A DNA stretch of 64,000 nucleotides from a bacterium (lineage in GTDB: Bacteria > Pseudomonadota > Alphaproteobacteria > Caulobacterales > Caulobacteraceae), in contig JAVBXP010000012.1 of assembly GCA_030824495.1 (NCBI GenBank), positions 124,001 through 188,000 on the forward strand, given 5' to 3'. A program made the translations under genes and the position numbers. The notes beneath the pieces were generated by a model, which saw only the letters and a program-made list of their open reading frames with translations, made no database searches and had not been told where the DNA came from. Positions within the stretch are counted from its first letter, which is position 1; each line of letters starts with the position of its first letter. This document shows, piece by piece, positions 23,114-32,446 of the stretch.

Positions 23114-26056
23114 TTAGTAACGCAGGGTCGCGCCCACGAAGAAGAAGCGACCACGGTTGTCGAAGCTCGACGAACCAACGCTCGTGCCGGTGTAGGTTTC
23201 CGGCAGGTACGGAGGCGTCTCGTCGGTCAGGTTCTGGATGCCGCCGCGCAGGACGACTTGATCGTTGAGTTCGTAGCGAACGCGCAGATCGTGGAGGTAG
23301 TAGTCACCCGTGTAGAAGGGATCGAGAGCCGACGGCTGGAAGGACGTCGTCGAGATCATCGAGCCGATGTAGTGGGTGGTCCAGGTCACGCCGACGTTCT
23401 GGAAGTTCCACTGGACCGAAGCCTGGCCCTTCCACTCCGGGGTCGCGTTGGTGATGGTGTTGGCGAGCTGGGTGTAGTCTTCACCCGGCAGGCCCTGCAG
23501 GGCCCAACGGTACATCCAGGTGGCGTCGACGCGGAACGCGAAGTCACCAAAGTCGCGGTTGAACATCTCGGCCGAGCGGAAGCCGTACTGGATCGAGGCG
23601 TCGTAGCCTTCAACCTTCACCTTGGCCACGTTCTGGTCGAGCAGGATGATCTCGCTCACGCCGCCGGGGATGCCGCCGCCGTTCGCGCCCGTCGGGTCAC
23701 GCTTGATCTGAGCGCAGAACGGGTTGGAGGCGTAGGCCGCCGACGAGTCGTAGCACAGGTCGGTCAGCAGCGTGTTGACCGGCACGGTGTCGATTTGGTT
23801 CGACAGGTTGTACTTGAAGAAGTCGAGCGACATCTGGAGGTTTGGGATCCAACGCGGTTGGATCACGACGCCCAGGTTGTAGGTGTCAGCTTCTTCCGGA
23901 CCGAGGTCCGGGTTGCCGCCCTGCAGCAGGGCCAGCGACGAGCGACCGGTGCCGAAGTTCGACTGGAAGGTGGCCGGATCGTAGTTGGCGATCGCCGCGG
24001 CGCAGGTGACGCGACGGGCGGCCTTCTGGTCGGCCGTGGCCGCCGCGAAGTTCGCGCTGTCGCAGGGGTCTTGCGCGGTGCTGTTGAAGTTACGGCTTTG
24101 CGGCGCGTAGAGCTCGACGATGTTCGGGGCGCGAACCGCGGTGCCTTGGCTGGCGCGGAAGCGGATGTCTTCCACCGGAGCCCACTCGATCAGCACGCGG
24201 TACTGTTCGGTGCGGCCGATCGAGGAGTAGTCGGCCAGACGGCCGGCCAGTTCGACCGACAGCTCCTTGGCGAACGGGACGTCCTTCAGCAGCGGCAGGC
24301 GGACTTCGCCGTAGCCTTCAACCACGTCGTACTCGCCCTGACGGGTGCCGATCGGGTTGATGTAGAGCGCGCCGGAAGCGCCGAGCTCGTCCTGAGCGAA
24401 GAAGCTCTCTTCCTTGCGGTATTCGCCGCCGATCGCCACGCCGACGGGGCCGGCCGGCAGTTCGAACAGGTCGCTGGTGATGTTGGCCGCGACGACCGTT
24501 TCCTTGACTTCCTGGTCGGTGGTCGAGTTGGCGTTGGCCCAGGCCACGGCCGCTTGGTTCGGACCGTCGACGAGGTTCCACGGCACGCAGCCGTTGGCGC
24601 GGGCGTTCACGTCGCGGCAAACGATCTGGCCGTTCACGAGCACGGCGTCGGTCGCCTGCTTGATGCGGTTCAGGTTCGGTTGGTTGTACGAGGTGGTAGT
24701 GCCGTTGGTCTCGCCATACTGAGCGTACCAATCCCAGTTGAACTTGCGTTCGAAGGCCTCGAAGTCGCCTTGCATGCCGCCGACGAGACGCAGGGTCTCG
24801 CGCTCGGTCTTCACATCGCGGCCGCCGAATTCATTGAAGAACTTGCCGACGTTGGCGGACGAGCCTTGGGTGAAGGTCTTGCCGGCCGCGAGCCATTCGG
24901 CGCGCAGTTGCGAGGCCGCTTGCGAGGAGCCTTGCAGGAAGGCGTTGTCGCCGCGGAAGGGCAACGGCAGGGTGCCGCTGCCGAGCGCGGTGGTGAAGGC
25001 GGGCTGGAAGTAGCCGTAGCCGTCGACGCGCGAATAGAGAACGTCGCCGAAGACCTTGATGTTGTCGGTCAGCTGGTAGTCGGCGAAGGTCCGGAAGGTG
25101 CCGCGCGACGACTTGGCCTGCAGGGCCAGGTAGCTGTTCGAGTAGATCAGCGCTTCGTCTTGGCAGTCCGCCTGGACTGTCGGCGTCGAGCACGCGTTGC
25201 TCAACCGAACGATCTGGCTGGGGTTCCGAGCGTCGATGGCGACGGCGCGCGCGGTGCCGAGCGGACCGGTCGTCAGCTGGAACGTCGCGAAGGGCGAGCT
25301 GTTCGAGCGGCTGTTCGGGATGATCGGCTGCGGCGACTTGCGGTTGTCACGACGGATGCCCGGGAAGGCCCAGTCGCGGTCGCGCTGCATCACCGGCTCT
25401 TGGCGGGACACTTCACCGCCGACCAGCAGGTTCAGGCGATCGTCCAGCAGCTTGGTGCCGTACAGGGCGCCGATGCGGAACTCAGCGCCGTCGCCTTCTT
25501 GCGACACGCCGGTCTGAACGTCGAATTCGAGCCCGTCGAATTCCTTCTTCATGATGATGTTGACGACACCGGCGATGGCTTCCGAGCCATAGACGGCCGA
25601 GGCGCCGCCGGCGACGGTCTCGATGCGGTCAACCATCAGCGACGGGATCATGTTGAGGTCGACGCCCGGCGAAGAGGCGTCGGAGAACACGATGCGGCGG
25701 CCGTCCATCAGCACCAGGGTGCGCTCGGCGCCCAGGCCGCGGATGTCGGCGCGAGCCTGACCGGCCAGGAACAGCGTGCTGGACGAGTTCTGGCTGTTGG
25801 TGTTGGCGCTGATCGTCGGAATTTCGAGCATGGCTTCGGCCAGCGACACGTTGCCGGAGGCGCGGATTTGCTCGCTGCTCAGCACGGAAACGGGGACCGG
25901 AGCCGTGAAGGTGTCGCGACGAATGCGCGAACCGGTGACGACCAGTTCTTCGACGTCGACCTCTTGGGCGTAGACGAAGGAAGGCGCGGCCACGCTGGCC
26001 GCGGCCACTGACCCAAGCAGCAGGGTGCGGAGAGTGTTTTTCATGTCAATCTTCAT
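23114..26056 (-). CDS. TonB-dependent receptor
   Basis: About 980 residues. A signal peptide (MKNTLRTLLLGSVAAASVAAPSF, ending FVYAQE) is followed by the plug start VEELVVTGSRIRRDTFTAPVPVSVL. It has the long RADIRGLGAERTLVLMDGRR and YGSEAIAGVVNIIMKKEF plug segments and a barrel ending in ATLRY. These outer-membrane gates import siderophores, vitamins or oligosaccharides by TonB energy. No substrate is evident; no Fur-type box was recognised upstream. The ATG at 26056 (or 26044) is preferred to 26161 because only these give a normal signal peptide. A 377-base gap lies upstream. Confidence 0.92.
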   Translation of the reverse strand: MKIDMKNTLRTLLLGSVAAASVAAPSFVYAQEVDVEELVVTGSRIRRDTFTAPVPVSVLSSEQIRASGNVSLAEAMLEIPTISANTNSQNSSSTLFLAGQARADIRGLGAERTLVLMDGRRIVFSDASSPGVDLNMIPSLMVDRIETVAGGASAVYGSEAIAGVVNIIMKKEFDGLEFDVQTGVSQEGDGAEFRIGALYGTKLLDDRLNLLVGGEVSRQEPVMQRDRDWAFPGIRRDNRKSPQPIIPNSRSNSSPFATFQLTTGPLGTARAVAIDARNPSQIVRLSNACSTPTVQADCQDEALIYSNSYLALQAKSSRGTFRTFADYQLTDNIKVFGDVLYSRVDGYGYFQPAFTTALGSGTLPLPFRGDNAFLQGSSQAASQLRAEWLAAGKTFTQGSSANVGKFFNEFGGRDVKTERETLRLVGGMQGDFEAFERKFNWDWYAQYGETNGTTTSYNQPNLNRIKQATDAVLVNGQIVCRDVNARANGCVPWNLVDGPNQAAVAWANANSTTDQEVKETVVAANITSDLFELPAGPVGVAIGGEYRKEESFFAQDELGASGALYINPIGTRQGEYDVVEGYGEVRLPLLKDVPFAKELSVELAGRLADYSSIGRTEQYRVLIEWAPVEDIRFRASQGTAVRAPNIVELYAPQSRNFNSTAQDPCDSANFAAATADQKAARRVTCAAAIANYDPATFQSNFGTGRSSLALLQGGNPDLGPEEADTYNLGVVIQPRWIPNLQMSLDFFKYNLSNQIDTVPVNTLLTDLCYDSSAAYASNPFCAQIKRDPTGANGGGIPGGVSEIILLDQNVAKVKVEGYDASIQYGFRSAEMFNRDFGDFAFRVDATWMYRWALQGLPGEDYTQLANTITNATPEWKGQASVQWNFQNVGVTWTTHYIGSMISTTSFQPSALDPFYTGDYYLHDLRVRYELNDQVVLRGGIQNLTDETPPYLPETYTGTSVGSSSFDNRGRFFFVGATLRY

Positions 26057-26433
26057 ATGGCCCCCCGGCCTCAACGGTTTGATCAGACGCGTCGGGTGGG
26101 AACTCCGAGCCGCCTGCCGGCTCCTGGCGAAGGTCGCTAGAAGCGATTCCATCCATGACAACGGCGTAACGTAACTGTCACGCGGCCGTTACGCATGCAA
26201 ACGCCAGGGTGGGATTTGCCGGTGCTTGAGGCGGCGCAATCACTGATTGCCCGCATGATGCGTTATCCATGCAACAGTCATGCGTCATAACGCCCCATAG
26301 TGGATGTCCCCGCCCATGAGATGTATCGGAGATATGTAACAGCGTTCGGTGAGTGACGGGCGCTGGACCTCGGCCGCGCGCAAATGACGGCGCCATGTTC
26401 CAGCCCGGCGGCTGCTCGTGTTACACGCCCCGG
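26057..26433. other. Intergenic region between divergent TonB receptor and glycosyltransferase-like genes
   Basis: No gene seen. It holds two inverted repeats of octamer-like arms: GCGTAAC (26164-26170) with GTTACGC (26188-26194), and GCGTTAT (26260-26266) with ATAACGC (26287-26293). The arms share the GCGTWA core, so they may be a repeated operator, but no regulator is known. Clear -35/-10 pairs were not found. An upstream ATG at 26395 in frame with the glycosyltransferase-like gene is a less likely start. Confidence 0.4.
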
Positions 26434-27138
26434 ATGAAGATCCTCGTGGGCACCCCGACCTATAACGGCCAGGTCACCGGCCAATACACGCGCTCTCTGC
26501 TGAGCCTGTTCCAGGCCTATGGACCGGAGTTGAGCTGGGAAACCACCAAGGCGGTCATGATCACCTGGGCTCGCAACTACCTCGCGAGCGCCACCTTGGC
26601 GGGCGACTACACCCACCTCCTCTTCATCGACGCCGATGTCGAATTCGACGTCAGCTTGATCGAGAGGATGCTGGAGTTCGACCAACCGCTGGTGGCCGCC
26701 GCCTATCCAATGCGCTCACTCAACATCCCGGCGTTCCACGCCGCGGCCCAACGGTACACCAACCCCAACGTAGCCTTCGCCGCCGCCCTCAACTTCCCCA
26801 TCGAGTTGGAAGAACCCCGGGTCGAGCGCAACGAGTTCTACCGGGCGACCTTCGCCCCCACGGGGCTGATGCTGATCAAGCGCGAGGTCCTGGAGAAGCT
26901 CAAGGCCGCGCACCCCGAACTGAACTGCAACGCCGCCGGCAGCTACTACGGGCAGGAGGGGCTCAAAGAAGTCTTCCAGTGCTTCGAGGCCCTGCCCAAT
27001 CCGAACGGCGTCATGATGGGCGAGGATTTTTCCTTCTGCCAACGCTGGCGCGCCCTCGGCGGGGAAATCTGGGTCACGTTCGATGAATCGCTCGGCCACA
27101 CGGGCCCCTACACATTCCGAGCCGCGCCCAACGGCTGA
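26434..27138 (+). CDS. Glycosyltransferase-like protein (GT-A fold)
   Basis: A 234-residue protein beginning MKILVGTPTYNGQVTGQY, the Rossmann-like start of GT-A enzymes. The DxD motif is in LLFIDADVEFD (about residues 65-75). A second acidic pair is in MMGEDFSFCQRWRALGG, which resembles the ED...FC motif of family 2 transferases. The donor and acceptor are unknown. No membrane segment. It stands alone between divergent and convergent neighbours. Family placement is by fold motifs only. Confidence 0.6.
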   Translation: MKILVGTPTYNGQVTGQYTRSLLSLFQAYGPELSWETTKAVMITWARNYLASATLAGDYTHLLFIDADVEFDVSLIERMLEFDQPLVAAAYPMRSLNIPAFHAAAQRYTNPNVAFAAALNFPIELEEPRVERNEFYRATFAPTGLMLIKREVLEKLKAAHPELNCNAAGSYYGQEGLKEVFQCFEALPNPNGVMMGEDFSFCQRWRALGGEIWVTFDESLGHTGPYTFRAAPNG

Positions 27139-27176
27139 GAGGGCGTGACCTTGCGCCAAGCCTGTTGGTGGGGCGA

Positions 27177-28055
27177 TCAGTCGGTCTCGCGTCTCAGGAA
27201 TTCGGTGATGTCGCTTAGGACCGAGGCGCGGTCACGGAACGGGCGTGACAGGGCGGCCATGATCTCGTTGTGGCCGACGCCGGGATAGTGCTCCTCCTGC
27301 ACCGGCGCGCCGGCCGAGCGCAGGGCCGCTGCCAGGACCGTGGTGTTCAACGGCTCCACCACCGCATCGGCGTCGCCGGTCACCAGCAACATCGGCGGTA
27401 CGCCCGGGCGCACGAAGTGCAGCGGCTGGGTCTTGGCGATGTCCGCGGCCTGGCCGAACACCCGGTCCATCTCAGGCGTCAGCGGCAGGAAGTCGTAGGG
27501 GCCGGCGATACCGGCCACGGCGCGGATATGGGACGGGTCAACGCCTGCGGCCTCCAGATAGCTGGGGTCGAGGCCGAGCATCACGGCGTTATAGGCCCCG
27601 GCGGAGTGCCCGAGCAGCACGATACGGCTGGGATCGCCGCCATAGGCGCCGGCATGATCCACCGCCCAACGAACCGCCTTGGCGTTGTCCCTCAAGAAGG
27701 CAGGGAATTGGACGTCGGGATAGAGCCGATAGTCCGGTAGGACGACGACGAAGCCCCTCGCCGCGAGGGCTTGGGCCACCCAGCCATAGTCCCACTTGCG
27801 CCCCTTCTCCCAACCACCGCCATAGAGGAAGACGGCGACGGGTTGCGCGGCGGTCATCTGGCGCGGCGCGTAGACGTCGAGGGTCTGTCGGGGCTGGTCG
27901 CCATATGATTGATCGACGGCCGCGCGCAGGGCCGGATCGCGGGACGTGAAGGTCGCGAAAACCCCCAGCGGCGTGCAGGCGGCCGCCGAAATCGCCAGGG
28001 CCGCAACGGCCAGCGGACGCAACAGGCGAGCCAGATTTCCGTTCAGCCAGGACAT
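27177..28055 (-). CDS. Alpha/beta hydrolase (esterase/lipase family), lipoprotein-like
   Basis: A 292-residue secreted or membrane-anchored hydrolase. The oxyanion segment is VAVFLYGGGWEKG, the nucleophile elbow is GHSAGAY (Ser near residue 150), the acid is in GDADAVVEPL and the catalytic His in GVGHNEIM. This is the arylformamidase/carboxylesterase-like branch. The N terminus (RPLAVAALAISAAACTPLG) looks like a signal with a Cys that could be lipidated, although the -3 residue is Ala rather than Leu. Convergent with the glycosyltransferase-like gene. Confidence 0.82.
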   Translation of the reverse strand: MSWLNGNLARLLRPLAVAALAISAAACTPLGVFATFTSRDPALRAAVDQSYGDQPRQTLDVYAPRQMTAAQPVAVFLYGGGWEKGRKWDYGWVAQALAARGFVVVLPDYRLYPDVQFPAFLRDNAKAVRWAVDHAGAYGGDPSRIVLLGHSAGAYNAVMLGLDPSYLEAAGVDPSHIRAVAGIAGPYDFLPLTPEMDRVFGQAADIAKTQPLHFVRPGVPPMLLVTGDADAVVEPLNTTVLAAALRSAGAPVQEEHYPGVGHNEIMAALSRPFRDRASVLSDITEFLRRETD

Positions 28056-28137
28056 AACCTTGAGCTAGGGGCAATTGCCCAGGCGCGCAACCAAGCCCGG
28101 TTCAAACAAGTTGTCGTCGTTCACAGGAGACAACTCC

Positions 28138-28680
28138 ATGAGCACCCCGGCCCACTCCGGCGAAACCATCACCATTTTCAAGGTCGAGCCCCGCAACGAG
28201 AGCGGGATCGTCGTCATGTCCCCATCGCAAGAGCCAGATGGGCGGCTGGCCGACCGCCATTCGGCCTATCATGAGAACATCTCGCCGCCGCTGATCTGGA
28301 CCGATATCGAGGGGGCCCAGAGCTACGCGGTCATCGTTGAGGACCCGGACGCGCCGCAGGAGAAGCCCTACATCCACTGGATGATCTGGAACATCCCGCC
28401 AGAGGCCGGCGGCCTGCCGGAGGGGGTTCCTCTGGCCCAACAGATCGACCCGCCCCATCCGATCATCCAGGGCCGCAACGACAACGGCGACTACGGCTGG
28501 TTCGGGCCGCGCCCTCCCCAGGGTCACGGGGTTCACCGCTACTACTTCCAGGTTTTCGCCCTGGACCAACTGGTCGAGGTGGGTCCCGACACTCCGCTCG
28601 CCGAACTGCTGAATATCCTCAAGGGTCACACCATCGCCCAGGGGGAAATGATGGCCACCTACGAAGCCCCGACCAGCTAG
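28138..28680 (+). CDS. YbhB/YbcL family phosphatidylethanolamine-binding protein
   Basis: A 180-residue PEBP-fold protein. It has the ligand-site motif VIVEDPDAPQEKPYIHWMIWNIP and the second motif GRNDNGDYGWFGPRPPQGHGVHRYYF. Such proteins bind anionic ligands; in bacteria they are often of unknown role and sometimes inhibit serine proteases. No signal peptide, so cytoplasmic. The ATG at 28138 has AGGAGA eight bases upstream. Confidence 0.88.
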   Translation: MSTPAHSGETITIFKVEPRNESGIVVMSPSQEPDGRLADRHSAYHENISPPLIWTDIEGAQSYAVIVEDPDAPQEKPYIHWMIWNIPPEAGGLPEGVPLAQQIDPPHPIIQGRNDNGDYGWFGPRPPQGHGVHRYYFQVFALDQLVEVGPDTPLAELLNILKGHTIAQGEMMATYEAPTS

Positions 28681-28795
28681 CAGGCGGCGCGCAATTCGAA
28701 GACAAAGTACGCTTGACGAGCCCAACGTCAGCCCGCCCATATCCTCGTGCAAGGTTGGGCCGCGGCGGACCCGACGCAGGGATGGGCGAAGCGAC

Positions 28796-30052
28796 ATGGA
28801 CGGCGATCAGGCTCTGGGCGGTTTTTCTTCCGACGGCTTGGCGGCGATCCCCGCCGCCCTGAAGCCCGTGATCGAGGCCGGCGACCTGTCCGGCTTCGTC
28901 ACCCTGCTATGGCGCAAGGGCGAGGTCGCCCAGGTCAACACCATCGGGCATCGCGACGTGGCCGGCAGCTTGCCGATGACCCGCGACACGATGTTCCGCA
29001 TCGCCTCGATGACCAAACCGATCACCTCCATCGCCGCCCTGATGCTGATGGAGGAAGGCAAACTCAAGCTGGACGACCCGATCACCAAGTGGATGCCGGA
29101 ATTCAAGGACATGAAGGTCCTGAAGTCCGCCACCGGCCCGCTCGACGAAACCTACCCCGCGCCTCGCGACATCACCGTCAACGACCTGATGACCCACCGC
29201 TCGGGTCTCGCCTATGGCTTCACCTCGGTCGGCCCGATCGCCCACGCCCACGAGGAGGTGTTGGGCTCGCCCCTGCTGGTGCTCCATAGCTCCGACGAGT
29301 GGCTGAAGCGCCTGGCCTCCCTGCCGCTATCGTATCCGCCGGGTGAGCGCTTCCACTACAGCCACGCCACCGACGTGCTGGGCTTCCTGGTCGGCCGCGT
29401 CGCGGGCGTGCCCTACCGCGACTTCATCATGGAACGGATCCTTCAGCCGCTGGGCATGAACGACACCGACTTCTGGTGCCCGCCGGAGAAGCGCGACCGG
29501 ATGGCCAAGCTCTACCGGATCGATCCGGCGACCGACCAGATGCAGGACATTTCGTTCCCGCATACCGACGCCGCGCCAGTGTTCTGCGCTGGCGGCGGAG
29601 GGCTGATCTCGACCGCCGACGATTATCTGAAGTTCGCGCGCATGATGCTGGCGGGCGGCGAACTGGACGGCGTGCGCTATGTGAAGCGCGAAACTCTGGA
29701 CCTGATGCTGACCAATCAGCTCACCCCAGAGCAGCGGGCCATCCCGTTCATGGGCATCCCGTTCTGGCTGGGCCAAGGCTTTGGCCTGGGCGCATCGGTC
29801 ATCACCGACCCCGAAAAGCAGGCCTGGATGGGCGCTGGCTCAGAGGGCTCGTTCGGCTGGCCCGGCGCCTTCGGCACCTGGTGGCAGGCCGATCCGGTCG
29901 AGGACATGGTGATGATCTATCTGATCCAGAACTCCATGCCGCTGGGACCGGAAGCAGCGTCCCAGCTCGCCACCGGCCAGCGCATGGGCGGCCGCGCGGC
30001 GCTGCCGGTGTTCCAGAAGCTGACCTACGCCGCGCTGGGCAAGGCCCTCTAG
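28796..30052 (+). CDS. Serine hydrolase of the beta-lactamase class C/EstB family
   Basis: A 418-residue protein with the nucleophile motif SMTK (Ser71, Lys74) in FRIASMTKPIT and the second motif YSH (Tyr188) in ERFHYSHATDVLGFLVGRV. A typical C-terminal GWPGAFGTWWQADP region replaces the KTG box, as in EstB-like esterases. These enzymes hydrolyse esters or amides; beta-lactam cleavage is not implied. No signal peptide is seen, so it would act in the cytoplasm unless exported otherwise. Its end overlaps the convergent small secreted gene by four bases. Confidence 0.88.
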   Translation: MDGDQALGGFSSDGLAAIPAALKPVIEAGDLSGFVTLLWRKGEVAQVNTIGHRDVAGSLPMTRDTMFRIASMTKPITSIAALMLMEEGKLKLDDPITKWMPEFKDMKVLKSATGPLDETYPAPRDITVNDLMTHRSGLAYGFTSVGPIAHAHEEVLGSPLLVLHSSDEWLKRLASLPLSYPPGERFHYSHATDVLGFLVGRVAGVPYRDFIMERILQPLGMNDTDFWCPPEKRDRMAKLYRIDPATDQMQDISFPHTDAAPVFCAGGGGLISTADDYLKFARMMLAGGELDGVRYVKRETLDLMLTNQLTPEQRAIPFMGIPFWLGQGFGLGASVITDPEKQAWMGAGSEGSFGWPGAFGTWWQADPVEDMVMIYLIQNSMPLGPEAASQLATGQRMGGRAALPVFQKLTYAALGKAL

Positions 30053-30405
30053 GGGTTGCGGCCTTCAACGCACATCGGCCGACCTTCGAAAAGGTCGCCG
30101 ATGAGGCTGCCGTCCCTGCCCGCCTCGCGACGGGCGCGGTTAAGGGCGACGTTCTCGGGCGGGGAGCGCACGCCCGGAGCGCAGATCGGCACATCGACCC
30201 GCATGCCGGCGTGGCACATGCAGATGTCCTCGCGCTTATCGAGGCGGCTGGCGGGCACCCGGCAGGAGACCGGCAAGGTCGCGCCGCTGACATCCAGGCA
30301 AATGACGGTCTGGGTGGGTGGGTTTTGCGACAGCGGGGCCTGAGCCGACGCCAGGCCCGCTGACCCGGCAAGCGCCATCAGGGCGACTAGGGTTGAGCGT
30401 ATCAT
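30049..30405 (-). CDS. Small secreted cysteine-containing protein of unknown function
   Basis: A 118-residue protein with a clear signal peptide (MIRSTLVALMALAGSAGLASA, cleavage before QAPLS). The mature part has several cysteines (VICLDV, VSCRVP, DICMCHAGM, PICAPG, PMCVEG), suggesting disulfides in the periplasm. The start at 30405 has AGGAG nine bases upstream; a longer start at 30453 would hide the signal peptide. No family recognised. Convergent with the serine hydrolase. Confidence 0.65.
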   Translation of the reverse strand: MIRSTLVALMALAGSAGLASAQAPLSQNPPTQTVICLDVSGATLPVSCRVPASRLDKREDICMCHAGMRVDVPICAPGVRSPPENVALNRARREAGRDGSLIGDLFEGRPMCVEGRNP

Positions 30406-30545
30406 CGGCAATACTCCTGTTTCGACCAATATAGCACCGTCAGCACGGCGCATTTCAGGCGAGCCATGCTTAGCGTGTCGTTCACCACGCCCCTGCGCGA
30501 AAGCTTAACCGCAAGGCGCGCATGCTGAACGTAGGAGGGCCCGTC

Positions 30546-30767
30546 ATGGATCCGATCGCCACCGCTCAATATGGAATGCTGGCGGCCAGCCGCCGGTTCG
30601 AAGCCTCGGCCAGCCGCGTCGCCCAGATGGGCGCGCCGGGGGCGGAGGTTGATCTGGCCGCCGAGGTCGTCTCGCAGATCACCGCCAAGCATGAGTTCTC
30701 GGCGAACGCCTCTGTGATCCGCACGGCCCAGGACATGGTCGGCGACCTGCTCGACATCGTCGCCTAA
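30546..30767 (+). CDS. Miniature flagellar rod-like protein
   Basis: A 73-residue protein. Its N-terminal IATAQYGMLAASRRFEASASRVAQMG resembles the N-terminal rod motif of FlgB/C/F/G, and its C-terminal VDLAAEVVSQITAKHEFSANASVIRTAQDMVGDLLDIV matches the C-terminal motif in which FlgC/FlgG/FlgE helices pack. The large middle domain of those proteins is absent. It could be a very small axial protein or a regulator that mimics one. There are no flagellar genes beside it. An AGGAGGG Shine-Dalgarno lies 9 bases upstream of the ATG. Confidence 0.65.
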   Translation: MDPIATAQYGMLAASRRFEASASRVAQMGAPGAEVDLAAEVVSQITAKHEFSANASVIRTAQDMVGDLLDIVA

Positions 30768-30816
30768 GCCGTCTCAGCCTTTGACAAGCGCCGCCAGGCC
30801 CGGTAGCGGCCGGGGC

Positions 30817-31437
30817 ATGGCGCTGCGCCCCCTATTCGTCACCCAGATCTACGAAGCCTCCCTCGCCGGCGAACGCGACTTCGCCGCGTTCAACGAGGAA
30901 CTCGAAGACGCCTGCCGGATGCTGGCCGACGAGGACATGGCCGGCCGTGCCTGGTGCAAGGAGCACCGCTATGGCGGCTACACCTCCTACGCCTCGCTCG
31001 ACGACCTGCCGATGCGCGCGAGCATCTTCGATGATCTGAAACGCAAGCTGGATCGCCATGCAGCGGCCTACGCCAAGGATCTCGAGCTCGACCTGGGCCG
31101 CCGCCGGCTGAAGCTCGACAGCCTTTGGGTCAACATCCTGAAGCCCGGGGCCGCCCACTCGGGCCATATCCACCCGCACAGCGTGCTGTCGGGCACGGTC
31201 TATATCGCGACCCCGCCAGGCGCGAGCGCCCTGAAGCTGGAAGACCCGCGCCTGCCGCTGATGATGGCCGCCCCGCCCCGCAAGGCCGACGCCAGCGAAG
31301 GCGCCCGCAGCTTCATCTACCTGCAGCCCGAGCCCGGCACGGTGCTGATGTGGGAAAGCTGGCTGCGCCACGAGGTCCCGGCCAACGCCGCCAAGAAAGA
31401 GCGGATCTCGGTCAGCTTCAACTACGCCTGGCGTTAG
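30817..31437 (+). CDS. Putative 2OG-Fe(II) oxygenase (TIGR02466-type)
   Basis: A 206-residue protein with a cupin-like fold. The iron ligands are likely in HSGHIHPHSVLSGTVYI and in WLRHEVPAN, with the 2-oxoglutarate Arg in KKERISVSFNY. The spacing and the PLFVTQIYEASL start match a family of predicted oxygenases found beside protein-hydroxylation genes. Substrate unknown; cytoplasmic. A TTG at 30781 is an alternative start; the ATG at 30817 begins the conserved part. Confidence 0.75.
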   Translation: MALRPLFVTQIYEASLAGERDFAAFNEELEDACRMLADEDMAGRAWCKEHRYGGYTSYASLDDLPMRASIFDDLKRKLDRHAAAYAKDLELDLGRRRLKLDSLWVNILKPGAAHSGHIHPHSVLSGTVYIATPPGASALKLEDPRLPLMMAAPPRKADASEGARSFIYLQPEPGTVLMWESWLRHEVPANAAKKERISVSFNYAWR

Positions 31438-31486
31438 GCGCGCCTAGCGCTTCCCGCCTGATCGCGTCGAGTTCGGCGGCGACGTT

Positions 31487-32374
31487 CTACCTACGCGCGC
31501 AAGCCCCTGGCTGATACTCCTTCTGGCGGTTCAGGGCGTAGGTCTTGCCGTCATAGCGCACGATCGGGAAGCAGAAGCCCGGACCGCCGACCTCGATGTC
31601 CGCCCAACCGCCCACGCCCTTGGTGGTCTGGATCTCTGGAATGCCACGGCTCTGATAGACCGTCCGCCAAGCGCCGGCCGGGGTTTTGGTCATCAGATAG
31701 AAGCCCTGGCCGGTGTTGCCGTAGCAGTAGGTCCCGCTCTCGGTGACCAGGATCTCCGGCTTGCCGTCGCCATTCAGGTCGCGGACGCCCTCCGGCTCGA
31801 TGAATGCCTCGCACTCGCCTTCGCCGTTCATCCACTTGGCCCCGCGTTGGGCGAAGCCGGCGGCGCGCAGGGCCGCGGTCTTGTCGGCGGCGGTGACGCT
31901 CCCAGCCGCGACCACCTTGCCGGCCGGCTCGGCGGCGCAGGCGTTGGGCCGCACATAGCCGTCGCCGGCGTATTTCCAGATACGCGGGCAGTTGCTGACG
32001 ACGCGGGCGTCCAGCCATCCAGCGGTGCGGGTCGGCTCCCAACTCAAGGCGCCGGTGTCTCGCGCGATCGCGCGCCAACGGCCATCGCGGCCCTTGGCCA
32101 GGACCGTGAACCACTCTCCGGCCCCGCCATAGCAGGAGACATTCTTATCGACGACGAAGGCCTCCGGCGATCCGTCGCCATTCAAGTCCAGATAAGTGAA
32201 CTTCGGCGTCGACGGTGTGCCGCAGACATTGATCGCCTTGCCGCCGGCGAACTTGAAGCCCCCGGCTTCGAAGAGCTGCATGCCCTCGGCCTGGCTCATC
32301 TTCGGCCCCTGGGCGGCAGCTGGCGACGCGCCCAGCAAAACCGTCACCGCGGCGACGAAAGCGATTTTCAGCAT
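31487..32374 (-). CDS. Secreted protein with two calcium-binding-like FG-GAP/VCBS-style repeats
   Basis: A 295-residue protein with a signal peptide (MLKIAFVAAVTVLLGASPAAA). It has two matching blocks, each with a LDLNGDGSPEAFVVD or RDLNGDGKPEILVTE motif of the kind seen in FG-GAP/VCBS repeats, followed by a CYGG or CYGN turn, a WRAI/WRTV strand and a WLD/WAD segment. The two blocks suggest internal duplication (about 40-150 and 175-290). Probably periplasmic and calcium-binding; function unknown. The ATG at 32374 is preferred to 32383 for the signal peptide. Confidence 0.7.
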   Translation of the reverse strand: MLKIAFVAAVTVLLGASPAAAQGPKMSQAEGMQLFEAGGFKFAGGKAINVCGTPSTPKFTYLDLNGDGSPEAFVVDKNVSCYGGAGEWFTVLAKGRDGRWRAIARDTGALSWEPTRTAGWLDARVVSNCPRIWKYAGDGYVRPNACAAEPAGKVVAAGSVTAADKTAALRAAGFAQRGAKWMNGEGECEAFIEPEGVRDLNGDGKPEILVTESGTYCYGNTGQGFYLMTKTPAGAWRTVYQSRGIPEIQTTKGVGGWADIEVGGPGFCFPIVRYDGKTYALNRQKEYQPGACARR

Positions 32375-32446
32375 GATGGTCACCTGGATCCTGACAGCCC
32401 AGCCTGATCCAAGAACGCCGTTCTGTCACTTGCCGTCTAGACGTAC

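Noticed and set aside
22982-26011. A 1009-codon open frame on the plus strand
   Set aside because: It is antisense to the TonB receptor, rich in Arg/Val/Gly/Asp as expected from the reverse of a G+C-rich gene, and shows no domain or ribosome site.
28796-30052. Calling the class C-like serine hydrolase a beta-lactamase
   Set aside because: It lacks a signal peptide and the KTG box, and YSH in place of YxN fits EstB-like esterases.
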